Source: Actinocatenispora sera (GTDB lineage Bacteria > Actinomycetota > Actinomycetes > Mycobacteriales > Micromonosporaceae). Taken from it: DNA of 64,000 nt. Positions 63,370 through 64,000 of this stretch are shown here, in pieces (within the stretch, counting starts at the first letter, position 1; every line of letters begins with the position of its first letter). The notes under the pieces are model-generated. The model was not told where the DNA came from, ran no database searches, and was given only the letters and a program-made list of their open reading frames with translations. The translations under genes were made by a program, and so were the position numbers. The stretch lies in NCBI RefSeq assembly GCF_018324685.1, contig NZ_AP023354.1, positions 4,030,001 to 4,094,000 on the forward strand. The letters run 5' to 3'.

Positions 63370-63938
63370 CGCTGGCCGCCCGGCACCCACTTCACGTCGC
63401 CGTCCGGGTTCGCCAGCCGGGCCAGGATGAACAGCAGGTCGCTCAGCCGGTTCAGGTACTTCGCTGCGAGCACGTTGGTCCGCTCGGGGTCGTGCTCCAG
63501 CAGCGCCCATGCTGAGCGCTCGGCTCGCCGCGCGACGGTACGGGCGTGGTGCAGCAACGCGGCGCCCGGGGTGCCGCCGGGCAGGATGAACGAGTCGAGC
63601 TTGGCGCAGCGCTCGTTGAACTCGTCACACCAGCCCTCCAGCCGCTCGACGTAGTCGCCGGTGACCCGCAGCTCCGGGTTCTTCGGCTCCGGGGTGATCG
63701 GGGTGGCGAGGTCGGCGCCGACATCGAACAGGTCGTTCTGGACTCGGGTGAGCACCCCGGTCAGCTCGTCGTCGAGCCGGCCGAGCGCGAGCGCGGTGCC
63801 CAGCACGGCGTTGGTCTCGTCACAGTCGGCGTACGCGGCGATGCGCGGGTCGGTCTTGGGCACCCGGCTGAAGTCGTTCAGCCCGGTCGTCCCGTCGTCG
63901 CCGGTTCGGGTGTAGATCCTGGTCAGATGTACCGCCAT
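63366..63938 (-). CDS. PduO-type ATP:cob(I)alamin adenosyltransferase
   Basis: Attaches the adenosyl group to cobalamin to make coenzyme B12. A 190-residue helical trimer-forming protein with the N-terminal ATP motif IYTRTGDDGTTGL, the core DLFDVGADLATP and the family segment RRAERSAWAL through KYLNRLSDLLFILARLAN. ATG 63938 has a leaderless -10 six bases upstream. Its stop overlaps the start of the deleted VOC gene. It is commonly found near atpC/DUF2550 in actinobacteria. Confidence 0.94.
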   Translation of the reverse strand: MAVHLTRIYTRTGDDGTTGLNDFSRVPKTDPRIAAYADCDETNAVLGTALALGRLDDELTGVLTRVQNDLFDVGADLATPITPEPKNPELRVTGDYVERLEGWCDEFNERCAKLDSFILPGGTPGAALLHHARTVARRAERSAWALLEHDPERTNVLAAKYLNRLSDLLFILARLANPDGDVKWVPGGQR

Positions 63939-63950
63939 CGGACCACCCTA
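63939..63950 (-). promoter_or_regulatory. Leaderless -10 of the adenosyltransferase gene
   Basis: On the minus strand TAGGGT (63945-63950) is followed by GGTCCG and ATG 63938. No B12 riboswitch can precede the gene if transcription starts at the ATG. Confidence 0.5.
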
Positions 63951-64000
63951 TTCCTGCGTCCGGCGGCGGGTGGCGGCCGACTCCGGCACACCGCCCCGGG

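Noticed and set aside
63939-64000. Cobalamin riboswitch upstream of the adenosyltransferase
   Set aside because: No B12-box text is visible in the 60 bases available and the -10 leaves no room for a leader.

Overview
The window is very GC-rich, with G or C in nearly all third codon positions. It carries the actinobacterial housekeeping order argS-lysA-hom-thrC ... thrB-rho ... rpmE-prfA-prmC-tsaC-phosphatase-atp operon-DUF2550-PduO. Gene content and order point to a member of the Micromonosporales or a close relative; species cannot be settled from the sequence alone.

Layout. 1-4.7 kb: cation-diffusion exporter, a candidate 6C-type small RNA, a seven-copy 40-bp tandem repeat, a methyltransferase with a C-terminal zinc ribbon, tRNA-His, orn and a DUF488 protein. 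4.8-8.3 kb: a peptidoglycan-recycling pair (NamZ-type exo-muramidase and MurR/RpiR regulator) and a DUF4232 lipoprotein. 8.4-18.4 kb: acyl-CoA ligase, group-2 sigma factor, MarR regulator divergent from an AcrB/HAE1-like RND pump, EEP-fold hydrolase, DMT permease, two-domain VOC protein. 18.5-23.5 kb (minus strand): an alpha/beta hydrolase coupled to lysX, and an acidic low-complexity protein.

23.7-29.3 kb: argS-lysA-hom-thrC with 2-nt gaps or 4-nt overlaps. About 8.5 kb of accessory genes (MocR/EamA pair, proline-rich membrane protein, two-component system, secreted M36 metalloprotease) then separates thrC from thrB. thrB-rho is followed by an RhtA-like threonine/homoserine exporter, a glucose dehydrogenase, a large exported NAGPA/metallophosphatase protein and a PadR/membrane-protein pair before rpmE. 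49-54.4 kb: prfA, a TPR-GGDEF protein, prmC-tsaC and a tyrosine phosphatase. 54.4-62.6 kb: two AtpI/AtpZ-like proteins and atpB-E-F-H-A-G-D-C, with strong hairpins at the H/A and D/C junctions. The window ends with DUF2550, an internally deleted VOC gene and a PduO-type adenosyltransferase.

A recurring architecture is leaderless transcription: at least nine genes have a TANNNT-like -10 hexamer ending exactly 6 (once 7) bases before the ATG/GTG. I see no phage, IS element or CRISPR array. The unusual content is in repeats, small RNA and hairpin candidates, insertions into conserved operons and a few odd proteins, rather than one obvious new multigene system.
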